A DNA stretch of 46,632 nucleotides from Bacteroidota bacterium. Its GTDB lineage: Bacteria; Bacteroidota; Bacteroidia; Chitinophagales; Saprospiraceae. Both the position numbers and the translations under genes were made by a program. The stretch lies in the NCBI GenBank assembly GCA_024276375.1, contig JAJRXG010000364.1, positions 1-46,632 of the forward strand, given 5' to 3'. Within the stretch, counting starts at the first letter, position 1; every line of letters begins with the position of its first letter. The notes under the pieces are model-generated. The model made no database searches. It was not told where the DNA came from and was given only the letters and a program-made list of their open reading frames with translations. Of the stretch, positions 1-8,973 are shown piece by piece.

Positions 1-81
1 AAATGCAGAAATCTGTATCGGTTTGCTCCTTTGATTATAACCAACCGTATTAATTTAGATCCCAAACAAACAAGTGGTTAC

Positions 82-1437
82 TTATTCTTGTGCCATCAAT
101 TGATCGATACAAGATTGAAGGAGGAGTTTATATATACCATCATCGGATTCCGTTTGATATGGCTTTAAAGATTCATCTTGTTCATTGTTGGAATAGGCGG
201 TATGAAGAGATTGAACCGAAGAAATATCCTCACCCGCCGTCAACTGAATCTGATCTTTCATATTCTCAAGAATCTTACCTTCACAGGCCGCAGCATTCAT
301 TAAAAGAAATATCTTGCCTGTTTCTCCATAAGTACTTCCCAGATAAATCTCTCCATTTTCGGAATTCCCAATCGCGCTAATTGCTCCATAGGGAGAAAGG
401 TCATATTTTTCTACCACAAAATCCCGATTGGGGTCAATCTTCCACAGACTTCGGCTACATAAATCAGCAACAAATGCTTGCCCTGTCCAATCCGGAAATA
501 ATCCTCCATTGTAAGTCGCACCCCCTACAATATGACACCCTTCATAGTGATCATACTGAAATATGGGTAGTGATTCTAACCGCCTCCTTGTAGGCCTCTC
601 AGAATTGGCTTTGGCTCGACATCCAAAATGATTGCCTCCTTTGTACGACAAGGACTTCATATTCAATTCTTCACCCTCTTTCAATCCGCTGTCAGTAACA
701 TACAGGGATGAAGTGGTTGGTTCTATAAAAAGGTATTTGGGATTTCTTAGACCCAGCAGATAAAACTCAGATTTTACATCCTCCATATCTTTCCATGGAT
801 TGTCTCCGGGTATGGCGTAGTTGCGATCTCTTAAATAGGGAAAATCATCGCCATCAATATTCAACCTTAATACACCACACATCAGTTTATTCATGTCTTG
901 ATTGCAGTCATAGGACACCTCTGTGGCACCTCCATCACCGAGACTGATGTATAAGTATCCATCTCCGCCAAATTCTAATGCACCGCCTTGATTATATCCT
1001 TTGGCAAAAGGTATTTCGATAATCGTCCGGCTACTCCCGGGAATGGCTACATTGGGATCACCGATGACGGTATAACGCTCCACTTTGAGATACCACCTTC
1101 CGGATTTCATTGTGGTATAAGAAACAAAAAAATACGGTGCAAAAGGATAATTGGGATGAAACGCCAGTGCTTTTAGTCCCTTGTCCCCACTTGCGATCAC
1201 CTTGCTCGATATATCTAAAAAAGGTCTATTGCGAACGCTATAAGTGTGTGTATGTTCTATGATTTTAATCATCCCTGCTTGCTCACATACGAAGATCCGG
1301 TTACTCCCATCATGGGCGTTTTCTATGGCTGTCGGATGTTGAAATCCCGACGCTATCTCCACATACTCGGGCTCAGATTGAGCCATACCCACAATCGAGA
1401 TCATCACTAGGATTATCGTTAATATTTGCATTCTCAT
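82..1437 (-). CDS. PQQ-dependent sugar dehydrogenase / glucose-sorbosone dehydrogenase-like secreted beta-propeller
   Basis: 451 aa ORF with signal peptide; motifs GFQHPTAIEN, GDKGLKALAFHPNY, GGALEFGGDGYLYISLGDGG, GLRNPKYLF typical of the GSDH family. Confidence 0.85.
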   Translation of the reverse strand: MRMQILTIILVMISIVGMAQSEPEYVEIASGFQHPTAIENAHDGSNRIFVCEQAGMIKIIEHTHTYSVRNRPFLDISSKVIASGDKGLKALAFHPNYPFAPYFFVSYTTMKSGRWYLKVERYTVIGDPNVAIPGSSRTIIEIPFAKGYNQGGALEFGGDGYLYISLGDGGATEVSYDCNQDMNKLMCGVLRLNIDGDDFPYLRDRNYAIPGDNPWKDMEDVKSEFYLLGLRNPKYLFIEPTTSSLYVTDSGLKEGEELNMKSLSYKGGNHFGCRAKANSERPTRRRLESLPIFQYDHYEGCHIVGGATYNGGLFPDWTGQAFVADLCSRSLWKIDPNRDFVVEKYDLSPYGAISAIGNSENGEIYLGSTYGETGKIFLLMNAAACEGKILENMKDQIQLTAGEDISSVQSLHTAYSNNEQDESLKPYQTESDDGIYKLLLQSCIDQLMAQE

Positions 1438-1523
1438 AGCTCTTTACAGATATGAAGCTATAAAGATTGCTACAATTATCGATATAACGCTATGGGTTTT
1501 CCCCATAAAGGCTTAAAAAACAG

Positions 1524-2120
1524 CTATTTATGCCTTTTGCTGAGGATTTCAACGACATTTGTCAGAGTCATGCCACGGTTTCTAAGCAAAATGAGAAAAT
1601 GATATAGCAAATCGGCCGCCTCTCCCAAGAACAATTCATCATTGTCATCCTTGGCTTCGATCACAAGTTCTACAGCCTCTTCTCCCACTTTCTGAGCAAC
1701 CTTATTAATACCTTTATCAAAAAGACTACTCGTATAGGATCCAGCTAAACGATTGCGATATCGGTCATCGATTATTGTTTCGAGTCTCCCGAGGAAACCG
1801 TATGTTTCAGGTGCATTAATGCTTCCCCAACAGGTATCAGTACCACGATGACAAGTCGGCCCTTGGGGTTGTGCCTGAACCAGTATCGTATCATTGTCAC
1901 AGTCGAGTGCCATACTGACAAAAACTAAAACGTTGCCACTAGTCTCTCCTTTAGTCCATAGGGTATCTCTCGAACGACTCCAGAAGGTCACCAATCCCGA
2001 AGCCTTCGTCTGCTCAATTGAGGCTTCATTCATATAACCAAGCATAAGCACTTGTCGTGTCGTAGCATCTTGAACAATGGCCGGAACCAAACCTTGGTTA
2101 TCGTATTTGGGTTGTATCAT
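1524..2120 (-). CDS. hisI: bifunctional phosphoribosyl-AMP cyclohydrolase / phosphoribosyl-ATP pyrophosphatase
   Basis: HisI motifs (GYMNEAS, FWSRSRDTLWTKGETSGN, GPTCHRGTDTCW) fused to a HisE domain (KVGEEAVELVIEAK). Confidence 0.96.
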   Translation of the reverse strand: MIQPKYDNQGLVPAIVQDATTRQVLMLGYMNEASIEQTKASGLVTFWSRSRDTLWTKGETSGNVLVFVSMALDCDNDTILVQAQPQGPTCHRGTDTCWGSINAPETYGFLGRLETIIDDRYRNRLAGSYTSSLFDKGINKVAQKVGEEAVELVIEAKDDNDELFLGEAADLLYHFLILLRNRGMTLTNVVEILSKRHK

Positions 2121-2125
2121 ATTGA

Positions 2126-2887
2126 TTATAATCTGATGGGAATCTGAGCTAAATGCAAGTACTGCTTGAGTTCAGGTATGGGTATTTCATCAAAGTGAAA
2201 TATACTCGCAGCAAGACCTGCATCTGCCTTCCCTATTGTAAAAACCTCTTTAAAATGCTCTTTTGTTCCCGCTCCACCTGAAGCGATTATAGGAATACTC
2301 AATAAGGTACTCATATGAGACAACATATCACAGGCAAATCCTTGATGAGTACCATCGTGATCCATAGACGTAAACAAAATCTCTCCCGCGCCGAGATCCT
2401 CCATCTGTCGTGCCCAGTCTAACAGGTCGATACCTGTCGATCGAGATCCTCCATGAGTGTAAACAGACCATCGATCTCCCTCTTTGCGGGCATCTATGGC
2501 AACAACTAAACACTGCGATCCAAATTCCCGAGCAATCTCAGCTGCCAAGGCCGGTCGTTGTACAACGGCACTATTGATACTCACTTTGTCCGCTCCTTGA
2601 GTGAGTAATTTCCTGACTTTCTCAACGTCATAAATACCTCCACCAACTGTAAACGGTATGTTGATTTGCTCCGCTACACGGCGTACCAATTCATAAATCG
2701 TCTCTCTCTCTTCAATAGTAGCCGAAATATCCAGAAAGACAAGTTCGTCTGCTCCTTGAGCTGCATATTTGGATGCCAATTCCACTGGATCGCCCGCATC
2801 TCTTAAGTTAACAAAATTGATCCCTTTTACCGTACGTCCATTTTTGACATCGAGACACGGAATAATTCTTTTGGTCAGCATAATCAA
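2126..2887 (-). CDS. hisF: imidazole glycerol phosphate synthase subunit HisF
   Basis: [41 protein letters not shown]; in his operon. Confidence 0.97.
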   Translation of the reverse strand: MIMLTKRIIPCLDVKNGRTVKGINFVNLRDAGDPVELASKYAAQGADELVFLDISATIEERETIYELVRRVAEQINIPFTVGGGIYDVEKVRKLLTQGADKVSINSAVVQRPALAAEIAREFGSQCLVVAIDARKEGDRWSVYTHGGSRSTGIDLLDWARQMEDLGAGEILFTSMDHDGTHQGFACDMLSHMSTLLSIPIIASGGAGTKEHFKEVFTIGKADAGLAASIFHFDEIPIPELKQYLHLAQIPIRL

Positions 2888-3603
2888 CTAAATGCTTTGC
2901 GCAATTCTATCAAATCAATCAAGCCTTCATAATAGGCCTTGCCGATAATGACACCTTTTACTCCCATCTCTTCCAGTATTTTAATTTCTTTGATAGAAGA
3001 TACACCTCCACTGGCGATCAAAAATATATCAGGAAAGTTCTCAAGTATGGTATCGTACATCTTCAGAGCCGTACCCTCCATCATGCCATCCTTGCTTACA
3101 TCTGTACAGACAAAGTATTTGGCTCCGGCATCAACAAAGCTATTTATGAATTCCAGAAGATTGTAATCAGAAGTCTCTTGCCATCCATTGACGGAAATCC
3201 TCCCGTCCTTTACATCTGCACCTATTATGATCTGCTCGGGACTATATCTCATCAACCAAAACTTAACCAAATTAGGATTCCGAACCGCCAGACTACCTAT
3301 ATTGACCTGATTAGCTCCGGATCTCAATACCTGAACCAATGAATCCTCACTCTTGACACCTCCTCCAAAATCAATCTTTAAGTTGGTTTCTAAAGCAAGT
3401 TGATTCAATACAAATAGGTTATGCGGATGACGTCCTTTGGCTCCTTGAAGATCGACAAGATGCAGATATTCGTATCCCATAGATTCTATTTCTCTAGCGA
3501 CATCTATGGGTGATTTAGAATACACCTTCTTCTCCTTATAGTCACCTTGTGTCAGTCTTACACATTGACCATCAATAATATCTATTGCCGGTATCAATCT
3601 CAT
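2884..3603 (-). CDS. hisA: phosphoribosylformimino-5-aminoimidazole carboxamide ribotide isomerase
   Basis: [35 protein letters not shown]; 4-nt overlap with hisF. Confidence 0.97.
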   Translation of the reverse strand: MRLIPAIDIIDGQCVRLTQGDYKEKKVYSKSPIDVAREIESMGYEYLHLVDLQGAKGRHPHNLFVLNQLALETNLKIDFGGGVKSEDSLVQVLRSGANQVNIGSLAVRNPNLVKFWLMRYSPEQIIIGADVKDGRISVNGWQETSDYNLLEFINSFVDAGAKYFVCTDVSKDGMMEGTALKMYDTILENFPDIFLIASGGVSSIKEIKILEEMGVKGVIIGKAYYEGLIDLIELRKAFS

Positions 3604-3606
3604 AAT

Positions 3607-4203
3607 TTATGTTATGCTTCCTTTGACAAAATTAGCAAGAAGGGTTGACCCTATCTTTCCACTTTTTTCAGCATGACACTGAATGCCCCAAAAATTGTCC
3701 TTTCTAATGACAGCTGAAAATACCTCGCCATATGTACATCGAGCGATCGTCTCCTGCATCAATGGTACATAGTAACTATGAACAAAATAAAAATAACTCT
3801 TATCCGCGATATCAGTCCATAACACATCGTCTTCTTCTATATGTACTGTGTTCCATCCCATATGCGGTATTTTGAGCCCCGATGCTACATCAAATTTTCT
3901 CACACATCTATCAACGATGCCCAGACATGCTATATTCCCTTCCTCAGAACGCTTACACATCAACTGCATTCCAACACATATCCCCAACACAGGTTGTGTC
4001 AATTGTCTAATCACTGTTGTCAAATTTCTCCTGCGCAATGCATCCATCGCCGCCGCAGCATGACCGACACCGGGAAAAATCACCTTCTCCGCAGCTCTTA
4101 ACTGTTCAGCATCATCCGTAAGAACATAACTCACATCCAAGCGATCAAGTGCATTCATAACTGATCGAGTGTTGCCTGCATCATAATCGATAATCGCAAT
4201 CAT
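3607..4203 (-). CDS. hisH: imidazole glycerol phosphate synthase glutaminase subunit HisH
   Basis: MIAIIDYDAGNTRSVMNAL, PGVGHAAAAMD, GICVGMQLM, WGIQCHAEKSG. Confidence 0.97.
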   Translation of the reverse strand: MIAIIDYDAGNTRSVMNALDRLDVSYVLTDDAEQLRAAEKVIFPGVGHAAAAMDALRRRNLTTVIRQLTQPVLGICVGMQLMCKRSEEGNIACLGIVDRCVRKFDVASGLKIPHMGWNTVHIEEDDVLWTDIADKSYFYFVHSYYVPLMQETIARCTYGEVFSAVIRKDNFWGIQCHAEKSGKIGSTLLANFVKGSIT

Positions 4204-5324
4204 AACACTCCTTTGGTTGAAGGCAACTGATCACTCGTCCCATCTCTGACTACACTCATCTTTATCGCTTTCGCAAATGCCTTAAAGACACCTTCTATCT
4301 TATGATGCTCATTCTCTCCTTCCGCTTTGATATTCAGATTGCATTGTGCATGATCGGAAAACGATTTGAAAAAATGATAAAACATCTCTGTAGGAACATC
4401 TCCAACATACTCCCTATTAAAATGAACATCCCATTCTATCCATGCCCGACCACCCCAATCCAAGGCTACTTGTGCAAGTACATCATCCATAGGCAGACAA
4501 AATCCATAACGCTCAATGCCTACTTTTTTGCCCAAAGCTTCCCTAAACGCTCTACCCAGAGCAATCCCCGTATCCTCTATCGTGTGATGTTCATCTATCT
4601 CAAGGTCTCCCCTCGCCTCTATCGTTAAGTCCAACTGCCCATGTCGAGCAATCTGGTTGAGCATATGATCAAAAAAATGTAATCCCGTATCAATATTTCC
4701 ACGTCCTTGACCATCGAGATCCAAATCTATACAAATCCTTGTCTCATAGGTCGATCTCAATAGACGTGCTTGTCTCGGCAAATCCTTCAAATAGTCGTAA
4801 ATCTCCTTCCAGGAATCCGCCCTGAGTACTACGTCATTACTTAATTCTACCGGGACTTTAGCCTCTCTTCCCATATCCTCATGAAGAAAAATCCCCTTTG
4901 CTCCTAGATTTTTGGCCAACTCCATATCACTCCACCTGTCACCGATCACATATGATCCCGCCAGATCATACGAACCCCGAAAATACTTCTTGAGCATTCC
5001 GATACCCGGCTTTCGATAGGGTGAACCATCTGACTCCAGACTCCTATCTATATGAATTTCTTCAAATACTATTCCTTCCCCAGCCAGCGTTTCCACCATC
5101 AACTCTTGCAATGGCCAAAAATCAGATTCCGGATAGCTATCTGTCCCCAAGCCATCTTGATTGGTGACCATCACAAGTCGATAATCCAGTTCTCGTACGA
5201 TCTTGCCCAAATAAGTCATCATCATCGGAAAAAATGAAAACTTACTCAATTGATCCACTTGGTAATCTTCCTTAGGTTCACGGATCAACGTGCCATCTCT
5301 ATCTATAAACAATACTTTCTTCAT
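4200..5324 (-). CDS. hisB: bifunctional histidinol-phosphatase / imidazoleglycerol-phosphate dehydratase
   Basis: N-terminal HAD phosphatase (FIDRDGTLIREP) fused to IGPD (GLHFFDHMLNQIARHG, DEHHTIEDTGIALG). Confidence 0.96.
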   Translation of the reverse strand: MKKVLFIDRDGTLIREPKEDYQVDQLSKFSFFPMMMTYLGKIVRELDYRLVMVTNQDGLGTDSYPESDFWPLQELMVETLAGEGIVFEEIHIDRSLESDGSPYRKPGIGMLKKYFRGSYDLAGSYVIGDRWSDMELAKNLGAKGIFLHEDMGREAKVPVELSNDVVLRADSWKEIYDYLKDLPRQARLLRSTYETRICIDLDLDGQGRGNIDTGLHFFDHMLNQIARHGQLDLTIEARGDLEIDEHHTIEDTGIALGRAFREALGKKVGIERYGFCLPMDDVLAQVALDWGGRAWIEWDVHFNREYVGDVPTEMFYHFFKSFSDHAQCNLNIKAEGENEHHKIEGVFKAFAKAIKMSVVRDGTSDQLPSTKGVL

Positions 5325-6364
5325 TTTTTATTCAAAGCATAAAATTCATTAATGTTTGCTATGAGTTGTGCATTCTCATCATGCATACCCACAGTGATTC
5401 TCAAGCATTGCTCACAGCCCGGAAGTGTGCTTCGATCGCGTACTATGATACCATGATCTTCTAAAAAATCCTTCAACTCAAGATGATCCTCAAAGCGTAC
5501 CAATAAAAAATTTGATTCAGAGGGATATATCTTTATCACTTCCTCAATCCCCGACAGAAATCTTCTCATGCGTTCCCTTTCGGAAATAATGGATGCCAAA
5601 TCACCAGACTCCATCAAGGCAGTTATGAGTTCTTCGGCTATCTCTTGAGTCAATGACCCAATATTATACGGTGGCTTGACTTTATTCAAATACTTGACAA
5701 CAACCACATCAGCATAACAAATCCCGACCCTCAATCCAGCCCCTCCCAAGGACTTAGAAAACGTCTGCAAGACAATGAGATGATTCAACCGCTCTATCTC
5801 CTTTAGCAGAGAATCCTGTTGACTAAAGTCAATATAAGCCTCATCCACTACGACTATTCCCTGCCAACCTTCTATAACAGTAAGTAAGTCGGATGGGTTG
5901 AGGTCATTGCCGGTCGGATTATTGGGAGAACACATAAAGAGTAACTTGTTATGCTCTGTCTGATCTCTCAAACAAGCATCTACATCAAGTTGAAAGTCTA
6001 AATTCAATGGTATGCTTTCTACCGCAACATCATGGATACGCGAGGATACTTCATACATTCCAAATGTCGGTTCTATAACCCGCACTATGTCCTTGCCCGG
6101 AACACAAAATGTCCGTATGATCATATCTATTATCTCATCAGAACCATTGCCCAATATGATCTGATCCACCTCAATATTTCTCCATTGTGCGATCTTGGCT
6201 CGTAACTTTTTATGAAAGGGATCGGGATACCTATTGTATCGCGATGGCTCGGGATGCTCATTGGCATCTAAGTATATATCCGCATGACCGGCAAATTCTG
6301 ATCTTGCAGATCGAAATGGTCTCAGGGATACAATATTGGGTCTTACCAAAGCTTCTAAATTCAT
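5321..6364 (-). CDS. hisC: histidinol-phosphate aminotransferase
   Basis: PLP aminotransferase motifs (NGSDEIIDMIIRTF, SPNNPTGN, VVDEAYIDFS, FSKSLGGAGLRVG); his operon. Confidence 0.95.
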   Translation of the reverse strand: MNLEALVRPNIVSLRPFRSARSEFAGHADIYLDANEHPEPSRYNRYPDPFHKKLRAKIAQWRNIEVDQIILGNGSDEIIDMIIRTFCVPGKDIVRVIEPTFGMYEVSSRIHDVAVESIPLNLDFQLDVDACLRDQTEHNKLLFMCSPNNPTGNDLNPSDLLTVIEGWQGIVVVDEAYIDFSQQDSLLKEIERLNHLIVLQTFSKSLGGAGLRVGICYADVVVVKYLNKVKPPYNIGSLTQEIAEELITALMESGDLASIISERERMRRFLSGIEEVIKIYPSESNFLLVRFEDHLELKDFLEDHGIIVRDRSTLPGCEQCLRITVGMHDENAQLIANINEFYALNKK

Positions 6365-7656
6365 AACCGTTTCATTCTTATGCTTACCGAATTTGCATGT
6401 CCTGCTAGCTTCTCGTGTTCCGCCATAGTAATAACTGTAGCGCCAAGATTATTGAGCCCACTTGGGTTCATTTCTTGAAATGTTATCTTCTTCACAAATG
6501 AATCCAAAGACAAACCGCTATATGATTTGGCATATCCCGAAGTGGGGAGTGTGTGATTGGTACCGGAAGCATAGTCCCCGACACTCTCCGGTGTCCAATG
6601 ACCTATAAAAACAGATCCGGCATTTCGGATCATTGGCAACATCTCTCGACCGTTGTCCAAGGCCAATATCAAATGCTCCGGAGCATAGTCATTGATAAAA
6701 TCAAAAGCTCTCCTGACATCCTTGATTACACACGCAAAACCATGTCCCAAGGCTCGTATGGCCAACAATTTTCTCGGAAGTTGATCTAATTGCTCAATCA
6801 AATGATCGTTAACCGCATGAACTATCTGCTCTGTTGTGGCCACCAGTATGACTTGGCTATCAGCACCATGTTCAGCTTGTGAAATCAGATCCGCGGCAAC
6901 AAATTCAGGATAACAAGTCTCATCCGCATATACCAAAACCTCTGAAGGCCCCGCAGGAAGATCTATCGCAATACCATACTCTAAAGCCTTCATCTTAGCA
7001 GTGGTAACATATTGATTGCCAGGGCCAAATACTTTGTTGACTCTAGGAATTGTTTCCGTACCGAACACCATACCCGCAATCGCTTGTGCCCCTCCCACCA
7101 TGTATATGCGCCTCAAACCACATCTTGCCGCCGCGTACAGAATGGCCGGATGTACAGATCCATCTGCTCGCGGGGGTGTACACAATACAACGTTGGCACA
7201 ACCTGCTATCTGTGCCGGAATAGCCAACATCAAGACAGTGCTGAACAATGGAGCAGTTCCTCCCGGTACATACAAACCTACACTTTGGATCGCTCGCATC
7301 TCCCGCCAACAAGTTACACCTTGAGTCGTCTCGATCTCCTGTGGCTCATATTGTTGCACTCTATGAAATGAAGCAATATTGGCATAAGCTTGATCGATCG
7401 CTCTACGAAGATCATCCGGTATATCGGGTTTGACCAAAACCTCTTGATCAATATGTACTACAACATCATCTATTGCCACTTGGTCAAATCGCTTTGTCAA
7501 TTCGATGAGGCCGCGATCTCCACTAGATCGGACTTGTTCAAACACTTCATCCATCAACGAAGACAACTCCGCTTGATTGATCTCCGGTCGTTGCACCAGT
7601 CGAGCTATCTGATCCTTTGAAGGTTCTATATGTATCCTGAGTTGGGAATATTGCAT
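6361..7656 (-). CDS. hisD: histidinol dehydrogenase
   Basis: GLYVPGGTAPLFSTVLMLAIPA, FGPGNQYVTTAK, GPSEVLVYAD, NHTLPTSGYAKSYSGLS. Confidence 0.97.
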   Translation of the reverse strand: MQYSQLRIHIEPSKDQIARLVQRPEINQAELSSLMDEVFEQVRSSGDRGLIELTKRFDQVAIDDVVVHIDQEVLVKPDIPDDLRRAIDQAYANIASFHRVQQYEPQEIETTQGVTCWREMRAIQSVGLYVPGGTAPLFSTVLMLAIPAQIAGCANVVLCTPPRADGSVHPAILYAAARCGLRRIYMVGGAQAIAGMVFGTETIPRVNKVFGPGNQYVTTAKMKALEYGIAIDLPAGPSEVLVYADETCYPEFVAADLISQAEHGADSQVILVATTEQIVHAVNDHLIEQLDQLPRKLLAIRALGHGFACVIKDVRRAFDFINDYAPEHLILALDNGREMLPMIRNAGSVFIGHWTPESVGDYASGTNHTLPTSGYAKSYSGLSLDSFVKKITFQEMNPSGLNNLGATVITMAEHEKLAGHANSVSIRMKRL

Positions 7657-8510
7657 CAGACGACCATTTTTTCGATGGGAACTATCAATATGTCCTCTGC
7701 CCCCAATTCTTTCAATCTATTGATGACATTCCAAAAATCATCTTCTCTAATCACAGAATGAAGCGAACTCCACCCCGCTTCTACTAGTGGCAATACAGTC
7801 GGACTTTTTAGTACAGGTAGCACAGAACTTATTTGCTCTATGCGCTCATTGGGAACATTCATCAATATGTATCTGTTCTGTTGTGCTTTTAAGACTGTGC
7901 GGATTCGAAACAAAAGTTGATCAACAAGCGCTCGTTTTTTCGCAGTGAGATTCTTATTGATCGCAAGACAAGCTTGAGATTGCAATATCACCGTCTGCTC
8001 TTCAAGGCCATTTTTAAACAAGGTGCTCCCAGAACTCACCAAATCGCAGATGGCGTCTGCCAATCCAATATTGGGAGCAATTTCAACCGATCCGCTGATC
8101 AAATGGATACTGGCATCAATACCATTATCATCAAGAAACTTTGTCAAGGTATTGGGATAAGAAGTGGCGATGCGCTTGCCCTGTAGATCTTGGATATCTC
8201 TATAAGATACCCCTTTGGGCAAGGCAATTGACAAACGGCATTTTTGAAATCCGAGGTATTCTATAATCTCAACATCGGCTTCCTTCTCGATAATCGTATT
8301 CTCACCGAGTACAGCTATATCAGCGACACCGTCTTCAAGGTACTTGGGTATATCGCTATTGCGGAGAAACAATGCATGCGCATCAAATCCCCGAAAGGCG
8401 GCACGCAATTGGTCATTGGTGTTATGCACCCGCAGTCCAATACTTCCTAACAATCTGGTCGTATCGTCATAGAGACGTCCTGATTTTTGTATTGCGATGT
8501 TTAAACTCAT
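7656..8510 (-). CDS. hisG: ATP phosphoribosyltransferase (long form)
   Basis: MSLNIAIQKSGRLYDDT, GVADIAVLGENT, RIATSYPNTLTKFL, plus C-terminal regulatory domain; first gene of the operon. Confidence 0.96.
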   Translation of the reverse strand: MSLNIAIQKSGRLYDDTTRLLGSIGLRVHNTNDQLRAAFRGFDAHALFLRNSDIPKYLEDGVADIAVLGENTIIEKEADVEIIEYLGFQKCRLSIALPKGVSYRDIQDLQGKRIATSYPNTLTKFLDDNGIDASIHLISGSVEIAPNIGLADAICDLVSSGSTLFKNGLEEQTVILQSQACLAINKNLTAKKRALVDQLLFRIRTVLKAQQNRYILMNVPNERIEQISSVLPVLKSPTVLPLVEAGWSSLHSVIREDDFWNVINRLKELGAEDILIVPIEKMVV

Positions 8511-8521
8511 TGTTAAGCATT

Positions 8522-8551
8522 AAAAAACCCGCTTGCTTGTGGCGAGCGGGT
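8522..8551 (-). terminator. his operon attenuator: intrinsic terminator between leader ORF and hisG
   Basis: Minus-strand ACCCGCTCGC-CACAA-GCAAGCGGGT followed by TTTTTT, starting 34 nt after the leader stop and ending 12 nt before the hisG ATG. Confidence 0.85.
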
Positions 8552-8584
8552 CAATTTATCTAAATTAATTCTTCCTCACAAAGA

Positions 8585-8656
8585 TCATAGACACCATATC
8601 TCCACACCCCCACTTGAGGTAATATGATTGCGATGATGCCTACCAAAAATTTTCAT
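8585..8656 (-). CDS. his operon leader peptide (23 aa: MKIFGRHHRNHITSSGGVEIWCL)
   Basis: Short ORF read directly from the minus strand upstream of hisG; His-His-Arg-Asn-His codons followed by a terminator. Not in the supplied ORF track because of its size. Confidence 0.75.
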   Translation of the reverse strand: MKIFGRHHRNHITSSGGVEIWCL

Positions 8657-8660
8657 AACA

Positions 8661-8668
8661 CAAGTATA
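8661..8668 (-). promoter_or_regulatory. putative -7 promoter element of the his operon
   Basis: Minus-strand TATACTTG, one mismatch to Bacteroidota consensus TAnnTTTG, 4 nt upstream of the leader ATG. Confidence 0.4.
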
Positions 8669-8752
8669 AAGCAAATTTTTGAATAATTTGCCCTCTATTT
8701 ATTGTTCAAAACAATATACCTCAATCAAAAGCATAAAGGTCTTGACCCAACT

Positions 8753-8845
8753 TCTTTAGGATTACTATTCAGGAGGGTGCTTTTGAAATAAAAAAAGGCA
8801 ATTTTTTCGTCAGATGACGCCTACCTGAATAGTAACTCTTTAGGA
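8753..8845. repeat. MITE-like element: 12-bp perfect inverted repeats flanked by 9-bp direct repeats
   Basis: TTACTATTCAGG (8762-8773) and CCTGAATAGTAA (8824-8835); direct repeats TCTTTAGGA at 8753-8761 and 8837-8845. Confidence 0.55.
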
Positions 8846-8973
8846 GAGTGAAGTGATTTGTACGACTGTTTTGGAAGCTAAGTATATATCTCGTCGTCCT
8901 TTTGCTTGGATTGATCGAAGTTAAACAACGATGTTGTCAATGACCGTTATCTTGTCGCTCAAATTCGTCTATT

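Noticed and set aside
90-593. Plus-strand ORFs (96 aa, 70 aa) antisense to the sugar dehydrogenase
   Set aside because: Lie entirely opposite a well-supported coding gene, no recognisable protein features; shadow ORFs.
1488-1509. TATGGG-TTTTC-CCCATA hairpin after hisIE as his operon terminator
   Set aside because: Six-bp stem without a T tract on the minus strand; not convincing.
7012-7371. Several overlapping ORFs (119, 102, 89 aa) inside hisD
   Set aside because: Overlap conserved HisD motifs; out-of-frame shadow ORFs.
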